A program made the position numbers and the translations under genes. The notes under the pieces are model-generated. The model was not told the DNA's origin. It saw only the letters and a program-made list of their open reading frames with translations, and searched no databases. 64,000 bases of DNA from Enterococcus avium ATCC 14025 (GTDB taxonomy: Bacteria; Bacillota; Bacilli; Lactobacillales; Enterococcaceae): contig NZ_KE136364.1 in NCBI RefSeq assembly GCF_000406965.1, positions 72,420 through 136,419 on the forward strand, read 5' to 3'. Position 1 is the stretch's first letter, and each line of letters opens with the position of its first letter. Below, one piece after another: positions 6,749 to 15,233 of the stretch.

Positions 6749-8800
6749 GTGTATTTTTCGATTCGCGAAAAAAAGATACTTTCCCTTTTATTAGATTATC
6801 CAAATGGCATTACTTCAGAAGAATTGCAAGATATTTTACAGGTTAGCAAACGAACGGTTTACCGAGAGATCTCAAGTATAGAAAAGACGATTAAGTCACA
6901 GGATATTCAGATTATCAAGCCTCGTGGCGAAGGCTATCGAATTGTGGGAGAAACTTTAAACTTAGAACGTTTGCAGCAGCAATTAGGCGAAAAACAAGCA
7001 GAACTATTTACAGATAACGTTCAGCGGCAAAGTGCAATTGTTTGTTCTTTATTGTTAATGGATGAAGAAGCGACGATTGAGGGCTTAGCGATTGATTTTA
7101 AAGTAAGTTCAGCGACGATTACTTCTGATTTAGCTACAATAGAAAAAAGCTTGATTGATTACCGATTAGAGCTGCAGCGTCTCAAGGGTCGCGGCATACG
7201 AATTGTCGGTCGTGAAAAGCAACGTCGTCAGTTATTAAGTAATTTGATCTATAACGGTGTTAGTGAGTTTGATTTTTTCCAATTCATTGATTCCCTAGAT
7301 GAAAAGAAAAAAACGACGGATAACTTCTTTTTGAATTTGTTGAGTCAATCAAGTCTATTGTTAGCTCGAAGAATTTTTGAGCAGATTTCTCAGCAGTCGT
7401 TTGAGCAGGTTACAGACAATCAACTACAGCGTGTATTGATTTTATTGGCTCTATCGATTGATCGTATGTCTCAAGAGCGTTTTGTAGAAGTTGAGCAGGA
7501 GACAAAAGCAAAGCCTGAAAGTATGCAGATTGCTAGTCAAATCATGATTAAAGTTGCAACGACGCTGAAAAAATCGATACCGCCACAGGAGGTTCGTTTC
7601 TTTGCCTTTCAATTAGAAGGGGTAAATTATAAGAAGCCGCAAAATATTTTCATTGACAGTTTTGATGTAGAGCTTTCCTATAAGATTAAAGAATTGATTC
7701 GTTTGGTTTCTGAAACGTCTGGTATTGATTTTCGAAAAGATGAACAGCTTTTCAATGATTTATCGGCCCATATGTCGGCCGCTTTAAAACGAAATTTGAC
7801 CGTTCTTCAGGGAGCAAACAACCCGTTATTACAAAAAATTCGTGATAAGTATCAAGAATTGACAGCAGCGATCATCAAAGAATTGGCGGTTGTTTTTCCG
7901 GATCATCAATTTACTGCTGATGAATTAGGTTACGTCGTGATCCATTTCGCAACTTCTCTGGAGCGTCATCCTAGTGGGCGAGCACTATCTGCATTAGTAT
8001 TATGTTCCAGTGGGATTGGGACAGCACGAATATTAGAGAGTCGAATTCACAAGTATTTAAACGAGATCGAAAAAGTGCAAGTGGCAAAAATTTCTGAAAT
8101 GAATCAATTGGATTATAAAAGCTATGATCTGATTCTAGCGACGGTCTTTTTACCAGGATTTAATTTGCCGTACAAAGTGATTTCACCTTTATTATTGGAT
8201 GACGAAATTAAAGAAATCAAAGACTATATCCAAACGCTGCACCCAGATAAGGCGTATGTACATGTAGATGAACCGGAACAAGAGCCTAGCGAAGCCTTTG
8301 ATGAGATTTATGAGACCATGCGAATCGCCAATAGTCTATTACAAAACTTTGATGTTAAACAGATAAACACAAAAGAAACAATTGAGCTGACCTTAGAAGA
8401 GATTATTGATCAGATGCAAGGTACGATCGTATCAGATGCCAAAATCGTGACGAACAAAGTGATTCAACGATATTTGGTGGCGCCGATTGGTGTGCCGAAA
8501 ACCAATTTTGCCTTATTTCATTGTGCGGATGCACATGTCAAGGAACCATTATTTACCATTTATGACTTAGATCGGAAGTTCTTGATTCAAGGAATGGATA
8601 AAAAAAGTATTGATTTAACCCGGGTACTATTACTGTTAGCACCCGATCCAATGCCAGAAAGCCAACAAAGTTTGTTAGGAAAAATCAGCAGTTCGGTCAT
8701 CGAAAGTGATCTGAATACTGAAATCTACAAATTCGGCAATAAAGAGATTATCTATCAATTATTGAGTTCTTTGTTTGTCAAAGAAATTCGAGAAAACTAG
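6749..8800 (+). CDS. mtlR: Mannitol operon activator MtlR (PRD family)
   Basis: This 683-residue transcriptional activator is controlled by PTS phosphorylation. Order: HTH domains (about 1-165), PRD1 (about 190-300), PRD2 (about 305-410), EIIB(Gat)-like (about 413-505), EIIA(Mtl)-like (about 540-683). Visible phosphosites are His341 and His399 in PRD2, Cys419 in VLCSSGIGTA, and His591 or His596 in the EIIA domain. No histidine occurs anywhere in PRD1, where characterised bacillar MtlR proteins have two. The start is GTG 6749 behind a GGAGGAG SD. It lies between mtlA and mtlF. The palindrome at 4775-4798 is its candidate operator. Confidence 0.92.
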   Translation: MYFSIREKKILSLLLDYPNGITSEELQDILQVSKRTVYREISSIEKTIKSQDIQIIKPRGEGYRIVGETLNLERLQQQLGEKQAELFTDNVQRQSAIVCSLLLMDEEATIEGLAIDFKVSSATITSDLATIEKSLIDYRLELQRLKGRGIRIVGREKQRRQLLSNLIYNGVSEFDFFQFIDSLDEKKKTTDNFFLNLLSQSSLLLARRIFEQISQQSFEQVTDNQLQRVLILLALSIDRMSQERFVEVEQETKAKPESMQIASQIMIKVATTLKKSIPPQEVRFFAFQLEGVNYKKPQNIFIDSFDVELSYKIKELIRLVSETSGIDFRKDEQLFNDLSAHMSAALKRNLTVLQGANNPLLQKIRDKYQELTAAIIKELAVVFPDHQFTADELGYVVIHFATSLERHPSGRALSALVLCSSGIGTARILESRIHKYLNEIEKVQVAKISEMNQLDYKSYDLILATVFLPGFNLPYKVISPLLLDDEIKEIKDYIQTLHPDKAYVHVDEPEQEPSEAFDEIYETMRIANSLLQNFDVKQINTKETIELTLEEIIDQMQGTIVSDAKIVTNKVIQRYLVAPIGVPKTNFALFHCADAHVKEPLFTIYDLDRKFLIQGMDKKSIDLTRVLLLLAPDPMPESQQSLLGKISSSVIESDLNTEIYKFGNKEIIYQLLSSLFVKEIREN

Positions 8801-8833
8801 CGCAAGCTTTTAAAAATCGGGGAGGAATTTAAA

Positions 8834-9271
8834 ATGGAATTACAGCCAGAAATGATTTTATTAGACCAAGAATTTGCCAACAAGGAAGAGGCGATCCGTG
8901 CAAGCGGACAGTTGTTAGTGGATGCTGGTTGTGTGGAAGAAGGCTATGTTGATGCCATGATCGAAAGAAATAAGCTGGTCTCTGTTTATATGGGAAACTT
9001 TATCGCGATCCCTCATGGAACCGATGAAGCGAAGCGCTATGTAAAGAAAAGCGGTATTTCGGTGATCCAGGTTCCTACGGGGGTTCACTTTGGGAAAGAT
9101 GATACAGAAGACGTAGCGATGGTGCTATTTGGAATTGCTGGGATCGAAAACGAGCATTTAGATATCTTGCAAAAGATCGCAATCTTTTGTTCTGATGTTG
9201 AAAATGTCGTTAAATTAGCAGATGCAAAAACAAAAGAAGAAGTCATTAGCTATCTTCAGGAGGTAGAATAG
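8834..9271 (+). CDS. mtlF: PTS mannitol-specific EIIA
   Basis: This 145-residue cytoplasmic EIIA domain transfers phosphate from HPr to the EIIB cysteine of MtlA. The active histidine is His61 in [12 protein letters not shown]. It is the normal length for a free EIIA(Mtl). SD GGGGAGG before ATG 8834. It ends one base before the mtlD start. Confidence 0.95.
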   Translation: MELQPEMILLDQEFANKEEAIRASGQLLVDAGCVEEGYVDAMIERNKLVSVYMGNFIAIPHGTDEAKRYVKKSGISVIQVPTGVHFGKDDTEDVAMVLFGIAGIENEHLDILQKIAIFCSDVENVVKLADAKTKEEVISYLQEVE

Positions 9272-9272
9272 G

Positions 9273-10412
9273 ATGCAAGCAACACACTTTGGCGCAGGAA
9301 ATATTGGACGTGGATTTATTGGAGAAATTTTAGCAAAAAATGGTTTTTCAATTGATTTTGTTGATATCAATGAAACAATTATCAATGCATTGAATGAACG
9401 CAACGAATACACGATTCAATTAGCAGATGAAAGTCAAAAAGAAATTCATGTCGCAAATGTGGACGGCTTGAACAATCAAACCAATCCAGAGGCTGTGATT
9501 GATTCCGTTAGTAAAGCAGATATTGTAACGACAGCGATTGGACCCAATATCTTACCCTTTATCGCAGAATTAATTGCTAAAGGGATTCAAAAACGTCGCA
9601 GTGAAGGCAATACAGCTGCTCTAGATGTAGTAGCCTGCGAAAATATGATTGGCGGTAGTCAATTTTTATTTGAAAAGGTCCAAACTTTTTTATCCGCAGA
9701 AGATCTGGCTTTTGTAGACCAATGCATCGGATTTCCCAATGCGGCAGTCGATCGAATTGTGCCAATCCAACATCACGATGATCCATTGTTCGTATCAGTG
9801 GAACCTTTCAGTGAATGGGTAATTGATGCGACACAAAGTAAAAACAAAGAGCTGCGTCTAGAAGGTGTGGAATATGTAGAGGATTTGGAACCTTATATTG
9901 AACGGAAGTTATTCTCCGTCAATACTGGACATGCGACGGTTGCTTATACTGGAGCATATGCAGGGTATCAAACAATCGATGAAGCGATTGCCGATGAACG
10001 TGTGCTAGAGAAATTACGTGCAGTTCTTGGCGAAACGGGAGAGTTATTGATTAATAAATGGAATTTTGATAAAGAGAAGCATTTTGCTTACATTGATAAG
10101 ATCGTTAGTCGTTTCGAAAATAAATACATTTCAGATAGTATCAGTCGTGTGGCGCGGACACCGATTCGTAAGTTGGGCTTTGATGAACGATTCATTCGTC
10201 CGATTCGGGAATTGAAGGAGCGCGGACTTGAATACGATAATTTAGTAGATGTCGTAGCAATGGTTTTGAAATACGATGATCCGAACGATGAACAAAGTGT
10301 TGAATTGCAAGGGTTGCTAAAAGAGAAATCAGCAGCCGAAGTGATCCAGCAGGTTACTGATTTAAAAGATAATGAGTTAATCGCTGAAATTTCAGCAACA
10401 TATCACAAATAG
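9273..10412 (+). CDS. mtlD: Mannitol-1-phosphate 5-dehydrogenase
   Basis: This 379-residue enzyme oxidises mannitol 1-phosphate to fructose 6-phosphate with NAD+, completing the pathway begun by MtlA. The N-terminal Rossmann motif is [13 protein letters not shown] (about residues 4-16). Family blocks CENMIGGS and [12 protein letters not shown] are present. SD AGGAGG lies inside the end of mtlF (about 9258-9263), so translation is probably coupled. Length is normal. Last gene before the terminator at 10422-10460. Confidence 0.96.
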   Translation: MQATHFGAGNIGRGFIGEILAKNGFSIDFVDINETIINALNERNEYTIQLADESQKEIHVANVDGLNNQTNPEAVIDSVSKADIVTTAIGPNILPFIAELIAKGIQKRRSEGNTAALDVVACENMIGGSQFLFEKVQTFLSAEDLAFVDQCIGFPNAAVDRIVPIQHHDDPLFVSVEPFSEWVIDATQSKNKELRLEGVEYVEDLEPYIERKLFSVNTGHATVAYTGAYAGYQTIDEAIADERVLEKLRAVLGETGELLINKWNFDKEKHFAYIDKIVSRFENKYISDSISRVARTPIRKLGFDERFIRPIRELKERGLEYDNLVDVVAMVLKYDDPNDEQSVELQGLLKEKSAAEVIQQVTDLKDNELIAEISATYHK

Positions 10413-10421
10413 CTCTTCCTT

Positions 10422-10460
10422 TCTCCACCGCGATAAATAATTGCGGTGGGGAATTTTTTT
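10422..10460 (+). terminator. Terminator of the mannitol operon
   Basis: CTCCACCGC, an AT-rich loop and GCGGTGGGG followed by T7. Confidence 0.92.
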
Positions 10461-10791
10461 ATTTATAAAGAAATTTCGTTTCAAAAACCGGCTGAAAATT
10501 ATCTGTTTTCAAATTTATAAATAAGTTTTTTGGACGAGTTTTGAAAATTACATCATTTTAAACATTATCTATTTGGCAAATAAATAAACATTATGAGTTG
10601 TGATTGCCGAAATAGTTCGTGTTTTTGGCAAAATGCTCTTGATTCTTTCTTTTTAAAAAGATATTATAAACAAGTCGAGAAATTTCGTTTCATGAAGCAC
10701 TCGAATGAAATAGGCGTTCTATGCTTAAAGAGTGACAATTTATACTAGTTTCTTAACTATTCATTTTTGAATGACAATAAGGGGGAGTTAA
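10461..10791 (+). other. AT-rich gene-free region upstream of the M20 gene, with a repeated 14-mer
   Basis: No ORF with a ribosome binding site is visible. GAAATTTCGTTTCA occurs twice, at 10470-10483 and 10679-10692, 209 bp apart. A possible -10 box TATACT lies at 10741-10746 without a good -35. The rest is AT-rich with no hairpin of note. Confidence 0.5.
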
Positions 10792-12060
10792 ATGACGACG
10801 TTTGCTAAGTATTATCAACAATTGAAGGAATTTACGGAAGATTTATTTTTACATCCAGAACTGGGCTATAAAGAACATCGCACATCTGAAAAAGTAATCG
10901 AAGAGTTGACCCGAATTCATCCATCGATAGAATTGTCTAAATTTTCAGAAACAGGGATTAAAACATTTTTATCAACAGATAAAAAACGAACGATGGCATT
11001 TATTGCAGAGTTAGACGCGGTTTATGCACCGACACATTTTCAAGCAGATCCTCAGACGGGGGCTGCTCACAATTGTGGGCATTTTACTCAGGTGGCAATC
11101 GCATTGTCCTTGTATGATCATTACATTAAAACTGGAAACTATAAGAAATTAGACTTTAATTTATGCTTTATCTTTGTACCGGCGGAAGAATATTTAGATT
11201 TGGATTATCGTAAAGAGCTTCGAGCTGCTGGTAAAATCCAGTTCTTAGGGGGAAAACCGGAAGCAATGTCATTAGGGATTTTTGATGATGTTGATTTTGG
11301 TGTTTGTGTCCATGCTATCGGGGAAGTCTTCGAACGGCCGACGATCGAAGTGAATTGTGATTTAGCCGGCTTCCTGTATAAGCGTTATCATTTTTCTGGA
11401 AAAGCGGCTCATGCGGGCTTTGATCCTTTTTCAGGTATTAATGCCTACAGTATATCGACGTTATTCAATACAGCGATCGGGTTAAGTCGCCAACAGTTTA
11501 AGGATACAGAATCGATTCGAGTGAACCCCATTGTAATGGAGAGCGATATGTCGACAAATGTTGTTCCGAATCACATTACGGTAGGAACTGACCTGCGCTG
11601 TAAGACACTAGAATACATGCCAGAAGTAGCGCGAAAGCTAGATCGTGCCGCACAAGGAAGTGCGTATGCTTTGGAGGGCGAAGTAACGATTGAAACGGAG
11701 CTGGGCTACCTGCCATTTGTTCAAGATCGTTATCTAAATAGTTTTGTGGAGCGGACCTTTGCGAAGTTCGATAAGATTCCGGACATTATTGATGATCGTG
11801 GCGGGATTGCAGCAGCTGGTGATATTGGTGATTTAGCATTTATGATGCCTTGTATCCAAATCAGTTATGGTGGATTTGAAGGAACAATTCATGGAGATGA
11901 TTTTAAAATGATCGATCCAGAATTTGTTTTAGAGACCTTCCCAGAATTTTTATCAGAGGTGCTAATGGAAATGTCTGGCAACTTGGATGAGGAAAAAATC
12001 TATCGTCGTTCATTTAAAGAATATAAAGAATTAATTGATTCAATTGGAGGGAATGTATGA
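10792..12060 (+). CDS. M20 family metallo-amidohydrolase
   Basis: This 422-residue cytoplasmic hydrolase is of the M20 family (amidohydrolase/carboxypeptidase group, as in AbgB or N-acyl amino acid hydrolases). Candidate metal ligands are visible: Asp in AELDAVY, His in NCGHFT, Glu-Glu in PAEEY, His in the CVHAIGE region and the late His in GTIHGDDF. The central dimerisation domain covers about residues 190-300. SD GGGGGAG before ATG 10792. Its stop overlaps the start of a DUF3100 membrane protein, so it probably hydrolyses a compound imported or exported by the next two proteins. The substrate cannot be read from sequence. Confidence 0.85.
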   Translation: MTTFAKYYQQLKEFTEDLFLHPELGYKEHRTSEKVIEELTRIHPSIELSKFSETGIKTFLSTDKKRTMAFIAELDAVYAPTHFQADPQTGAAHNCGHFTQVAIALSLYDHYIKTGNYKKLDFNLCFIFVPAEEYLDLDYRKELRAAGKIQFLGGKPEAMSLGIFDDVDFGVCVHAIGEVFERPTIEVNCDLAGFLYKRYHFSGKAAHAGFDPFSGINAYSISTLFNTAIGLSRQQFKDTESIRVNPIVMESDMSTNVVPNHITVGTDLRCKTLEYMPEVARKLDRAAQGSAYALEGEVTIETELGYLPFVQDRYLNSFVERTFAKFDKIPDIIDDRGGIAAAGDIGDLAFMMPCIQISYGGFEGTIHGDDFKMIDPEFVLETFPEFLSEVLMEMSGNLDEEKIYRRSFKEYKELIDSIGGNV

Positions 12061-12863
12061 AGAAGCAATTAGTGTGGTTAGTTGGTTTTGTGGTGGCGGT
12101 GGTAACGATCGCAGAATTGATCGGGATGCAATTCATTACGTTAGGAAATACGACTGTTACCGTTTTACCGTTAGTATTTTCTGTTTTATTGGCGATGCTG
12201 TTTGGATTACCAGTGCTTCGCAAAGGGTTAGTTGCTAAAATTTATTCAAAGGGCAATATTCAATTTTCAGCGAAGTATTTATTGTATATTATGCTGCCGT
12301 TAATGGCACGTTATGGCGCGGATGTAGCCCCAAGATTGAAGGAAATATTGAGTGTTGGCTGGGTGTTCTTATTCCAAGAATTGGGAAACGTGGGAACGGT
12401 TCTTATTGGTTTGCCAGTAGCGCTTATGTTAGGCTTGCGTCGGGAGGCTATCGGTGCAACTCTGGGTCTAGGTCGGGAAGGCGAGCTAGCGTATATTTCT
12501 GAAAAGTATACACTAGATTCTGCCGAAGGACGCGGGGTATTATCGCTTTATTTGATTGGTACATTATTCGGGTCGATTTTCTTTAGTATTTTTGCGCCGA
12601 TCATGGCTGGGCTTGGTTTTGATTATCGCGCGTTAGCCATGAGTTCAGGAGTCGGCTCTGCCAGCATGATGACGGCAGCTTCATCTTCTTTAATTGCTTT
12701 AATGCCTGAAAATGAAACGACGATCGCAGCCTATGCCGCTGCGAGTCAATTGTTGACCAGTTTTTTAGGAACCTATACGATGGTATTTATTGCAGTGCCA
12801 TTGCAGCGTTTCATGTACAACTTACTGACAGGAGGATCACGCCGTGGAAAAGAAACAGTCTAA
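12057..12863 (+). CDS. DUF3100 family membrane protein
   Basis: This 268-residue protein has about eight hydrophobic segments and resembles the uncharacterised DUF3100 family. A conserved-looking stretch, GLRREAIGATLGLGREGELAYI (about residues 127-148), lies between membrane segments, and a Ser/Ala/Met-rich stretch near residues 195-220 could be a re-entrant or pore segment. ATG 12057 overlaps the M20 stop (ATGTATGA) with SD GGAGGG upstream. Tight coupling to an amidohydrolase and to the next membrane protein suggests a two-component transporter, which is inference. Confidence 0.7.
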   Translation: MKKQLVWLVGFVVAVVTIAELIGMQFITLGNTTVTVLPLVFSVLLAMLFGLPVLRKGLVAKIYSKGNIQFSAKYLLYIMLPLMARYGADVAPRLKEILSVGWVFLFQELGNVGTVLIGLPVALMLGLRREAIGATLGLGREGELAYISEKYTLDSAEGRGVLSLYLIGTLFGSIFFSIFAPIMAGLGFDYRALAMSSGVGSASMMTAASSSLIALMPENETTIAAYAAASQLLTSFLGTYTMVFIAVPLQRFMYNLLTGGSRRGKETV

Positions 12864-13332
12864 TGAATATATTAAGATTTCACTTGTATTATTATTAAGT
12901 ATCTGCTTGATTTTATTTACACAGGGAATTAAATTACTTAAAAATCCAGCCTCTACTCCGATTACCTTTAACACGATTCAAGGATTAGTGGTATTGTGGG
13001 CTTTTTCTATGATTGGCGTATTTATCTCAACGTTAGTGAAGAAAACCAACATCAAAATTCTAGCTGATTTTCCAATTTTAGGCTGGGTGTCCTTAACATC
13101 CTTGTTTTTCTGTCTACTTTCTGACTTTTTTGTTCAAGCGATTGCCGGTGTTGACTTTTTATCGATCACCACGCCGATTTTAGCGTTTGCGGGTCTGTCA
13201 GTGGCAGATAGTTTGATGGATTTACGGAAGACTTCTTGGCGCGTTGCGATTGTTGCTATCTTTGTTTTTATTGGAACGTATCTTGGAAGTGCGATCATTG
13301 CACAGATCGGATTGCTTTTAACAGGGAAATAA
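12844..13332 (+). CDS. Small multi-pass membrane protein, partner of the DUF3100 protein
   Basis: This 162-residue hydrophobic protein has about four or five membrane segments. I do not recognise the family with certainty. The GTG start at 12844 lies inside the preceding gene (20-bp overlap), with AGGAGG at 12830-12835. This overlap and the shared terminator suggest it forms a complex with the DUF3100 protein. No catalytic motif is visible. Confidence 0.7.
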   Translation: MEKKQSNEYIKISLVLLLSICLILFTQGIKLLKNPASTPITFNTIQGLVVLWAFSMIGVFISTLVKKTNIKILADFPILGWVSLTSLFFCLLSDFFVQAIAGVDFLSITTPILAFAGLSVADSLMDLRKTSWRVAIVAIFVFIGTYLGSAIIAQIGLLLTGK

Positions 13333-13376
13333 AAAAATCTCCAGAGCAGAGAAAATTCTGTTCTGGAGATTTTTTT
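13333..13376 (+). terminator. Terminator of the M20-DUF3100 operon
   Basis: AAATCTCCAGA(GCAGA), loop, (TTCTG)TTCTGGAGATTT, then T residues: a strong hairpin right after the stop codon. Confidence 0.93.
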
Positions 13377-13447
13377 GGAAAAGCTTTACCTTCTTAATGA
13401 AATTGATAATAATGATCTTAAGCATGAACAGTAGAAAAACTTAATAT

Positions 13448-13461
13448 TTTGGTCTAGACTT
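13448..13461 (+). promoter_or_regulatory. NagR/DasR-like operator 1
   Basis: TGGTCTAGAC at 13450-13459 matches the core of the GntR-family NagR/DasR operator (TGGTCTAGACCA) except for the last two bases. It lies just upstream of the nagB -35 box. Confidence 0.7.
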
Positions 13462-13466
13462 TCTTA

Positions 13467-13495
13467 TTGAAAAATTCGTTGATCGGTGTTAAAAT
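13467..13495 (+). promoter_or_regulatory. Probable nagB promoter
   Basis: TTGAAA (13467-13472), 17-bp spacer, TAAAAT (13490-13495). It is flanked by two NagR-like operators. Confidence 0.65.
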
Positions 13496-13508
13496 TGGTG
13501 TATACCAA
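13495..13508 (+). promoter_or_regulatory. NagR/DasR-like operator 2
   Basis: TTGGTGTATACCAA is a near-perfect palindrome with the GGT...ACC half-sites of NagR-type operators. It abuts the -10 box and covers the likely transcription start. Confidence 0.7.
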
Positions 13509-13530
13509 ATTGATAAAGGAGCGTTTACCC

Positions 13531-14232
13531 ATGAAAGTAATTCGTGTGAAAGATGCCAATGAAGGCGGAAAAAAAGCATTTGAAATCATCAAAGATGGAA
13601 TGGAAAACGGCGTAAAAGTATTAGGTCTAGCAACAGGCAGCACTCCTGAAACCTTATATAAAGAAATGACAACTAGCGATTTAGATTTTTCAGATATGAC
13701 TTCTGTAAACTTAGATGAATATGTAGGATTAGATGGATCAGACGATCAAAGCTATCGTTATTTCATGAATGATCATTTATTCAACAAAAAACCATTTAAA
13801 GAAACATTCGTGCCAAATGGAAAAGCAGAAGACTTGGAAGCTGAATGCAAACGTTACGATGAAGTGATTGCTGAACATCCACTTGACTTGCAAGTATTAG
13901 GAATTGGCCGTAATGGACATATCGGTTTTAACGAACCAGGAACACCATTTGATGTCACTACGCATGTGGTTGAATTAACAGAATCAACAATCGAAGCTAA
14001 TAAACGTTACTTCGATAAAGTTGAAGATGTTCCGACTCATGCATTGTCAATGGGAATCGGTTCAATTATGCAAAGTAAAAAAATCTTGTTGATGGCTTTC
14101 GGTACGGATAAAGCTGACGCAATCAAAGGCATGATTGATGGTGAAGTAACTGTTGATCTACCTGCAAGTGTTTTACAAAACCATGCTGACGTAACAGTGA
14201 TCATTGACGAAGACGCAGCAAGCAAATTATAA
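13531..14232 (+). CDS. nagB: Glucosamine-6-phosphate deaminase
   Basis: This 233-residue enzyme converts glucosamine 6-phosphate to fructose 6-phosphate and ammonia, feeding amino sugars into glycolysis. Family motifs are [13 protein letters not shown] (about 30-42), NLDEYVGL (general-base Asp region) and [17 protein letters not shown] 13531 is chosen because AAAGGAG sits at 13515-13521 and the product then has the family length. An in-frame extension to 13486 would place the start inside the promoter and operator. It is monocistronic between its own promoter and terminator, and nagA is not in this window. Confidence 0.95.
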   Translation: MKVIRVKDANEGGKKAFEIIKDGMENGVKVLGLATGSTPETLYKEMTTSDLDFSDMTSVNLDEYVGLDGSDDQSYRYFMNDHLFNKKPFKETFVPNGKAEDLEAECKRYDEVIAEHPLDLQVLGIGRNGHIGFNEPGTPFDVTTHVVELTESTIEANKRYFDKVEDVPTHALSMGIGSIMQSKKILLMAFGTDKADAIKGMIDGEVTVDLPASVLQNHADVTVIIDEDAASKL

Positions 14233-14244
14233 TCGTATTCAATG

Positions 14245-14278
14245 AAGTGCCGAGGAAAATTCCTCGGTACTTTTTTTG
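14245..14278 (+). terminator. Terminator of nagB
   Basis: AAGTGCCGAGGA, AAAT, TCCTCGGTACTT followed by T residues. Confidence 0.93.
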
Positions 14279-14397
14279 TGAGTTCCTCTTCGTACTTCAA
14301 GTACGTTAGTGGAATCGTGTATGCGGAGATAATAAAACTCATTTTTCGCTGTTTGCTTAGTGAACGTATTAATAGCTAGCTACTATATTAATTAAGG

Positions 14398-14426
14398 TTA
14401 AGGTTAAAGCTCTCAAGTGATATACT
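14398..14426 (+). promoter_or_regulatory. Probable extended -10 promoter of the attenuator-acetyltransferase unit
   Basis: TTAAGG (14398-14403), 17-bp spacer, TATACT (14421-14426) preceded by TGA (extended -10). The predicted start of transcription falls at the SD of a 12-codon leader ORF. Confidence 0.55.
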
Positions 14427-14447
14427 TATTTCAAGGAGCGTGAACGT

Positions 14448-14486
14448 ATGAAGCGGTGCATTGTTTTAACTGGAATGGTTAGCTAA
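14448..14486 (+). CDS. Leader peptide upstream of an acetyltransferase (12 aa)
   Basis: ATG 14448 opens a short ORF encoding [12 protein letters not shown], ending with TAA at 14484-14486. AAGGAG lies 9 nt ahead of it (about 14433-14438). Its last codons (ACT GGA ATG GTT AGC) overlap the left arm of a stem that pairs with the start region of the next gene. This arrangement resembles the leader peptides of inducible erm and cat genes. No homologue is claimed; the role is inferred from position and pairing. Confidence 0.5.
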   Translation: MKRCIVLTGMVS

Positions 14487-14521
14487 CGAAAAAAAGGAGG
14501 AGAGAACTATTCCAGTAGAAA
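14464..14521 (+). promoter_or_regulatory. Candidate translational attenuator hairpin
   Basis: ACTGGAAT (14469-14476) is the exact complement of ATTCCAGT (14509-14516). The pairing continues outward past one A-A mismatch (TTTT with GAAA). The stem closes over the SD AAGGAGG (14494-14500) in its loop and includes the apparent AUU start codon (14509). A ribosome on the leader ORF would cover the left arm and free the start region. Confidence 0.6.
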
Positions 14522-15135
14522 AGCTTTACCCTAGAAGTAATGATCATGAAACGATTTATTTGCAGCAAGCGATTACCCGACCGGCTATTTCAGTTGGAGA
14601 CTACACGATTTATAATGATTTTCGCAGCGATCCCTGTGACTTTGAAAAGAACAATGTCTTGTATCAGTATCCAATCAATCATGATCGTTTGGTTATTGGC
14701 AAATTTTGTTCGATTGCTTGTGGTGCAACGTTTATTTTTAATAGCGCAAATCATAAGCAGTCAGCCCTTTCGACCTACACCTTTCCTTTATTTTATGAGG
14801 AATGGCAGCTGAAGAAGGAAGACGTGGCTTCAGCATGGGACAATAAAGGCGATATCGTGATAGGAAATGATGTCTGGATCGGCTATGAAGCAACGATTTT
14901 ATCCGGTGTAACGATCGGAGATGGCGCGATCATCGGAGCAAAGGCAGTGGTGACGAAAGATGTTCCACCCTATAGCGTAGTCGGCGGTGTTCCAGCAAAG
15001 AAAATCAAACAACGATTTGATGCGGAAACGATTCAAAAATTGCAGCAGCTCAAATGGTGGGATTGGCCGGATGAAAAAATTCGACAAGCAATCCCCTATT
15101 TAAAAAATGGTGAGATCGATCAATTATTTGAATAA
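14509..15135 (+). CDS. Hexapeptide-repeat O-acetyltransferase (Vat/CatB-related)
   Basis: This protein of about 208 residues is a left-handed beta-helix acetyltransferase of the xenobiotic acetyltransferase group. Recognisable blocks are [38 protein letters not shown], a run of hexapeptide repeats, VVGGVPAK and LKWWDWP. The nearest classes are streptogramin A acetyltransferases (Vat) and CatB-related enzymes; the actual acceptor is unknown. Family members begin some 17 residues before the first possible TTG start at 14560. Extending the frame gives a start at ATT 14509, 8 nt after AAGGAGG, reading (M)[19 protein letters not shown], which fits. Upstream in frame only a CTG at 14470 precedes a stop. 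The non-canonical start is inference. Confidence 0.8.
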   Translation: MPVEKLYPRSNDHETIYLQQAITRPAISVGDYTIYNDFRSDPCDFEKNNVLYQYPINHDRLVIGKFCSIACGATFIFNSANHKQSALSTYTFPLFYEEWQLKKEDVASAWDNKGDIVIGNDVWIGYEATILSGVTIGDGAIIGAKAVVTKDVPPYSVVGGVPAKKIKQRFDAETIQKLQQLKWWDWPDEKIRQAIPYLKNGEIDQLFE

Positions 15136-15138
15136 GCA

Positions 15139-15180
15139 GTACAAGCTCAGTCGATTATACGGCTGAGCTTGCTTCTTTTT
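15139..15180 (+). terminator. Terminator of the acetyltransferase gene
   Basis: CAAGCTCAG (15142-15150) with CTGAGCTTG (15163-15171), followed by a T/C-rich tract with T5. Confidence 0.85.
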
Positions 15181-15233
15181 CTTCTTTTGACTATAGTGAA
15201 CACTAGAAAAGTAAGGTGGAGGATTTAAAGAAT

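Noticed and set aside
10569..10650. Possible second sigma-54 promoter (TTGGCAAAATGCTCTTGA) upstream of the M20 gene
   Set aside because: The spacing between the TGGCA and TTG blocks is wrong and there is no TTGC at -12.
13486..13530. An N-terminal extension of NagB starting at 13486
   Set aside because: It would begin inside the promoter and second operator; the SD and family length fit ATG 13531.
14540..14812. A 90-codon frame overlapping the acetyltransferase start
   Set aside because: It runs in another frame of a clearly coding gene, has no SD and shows no family resemblance.
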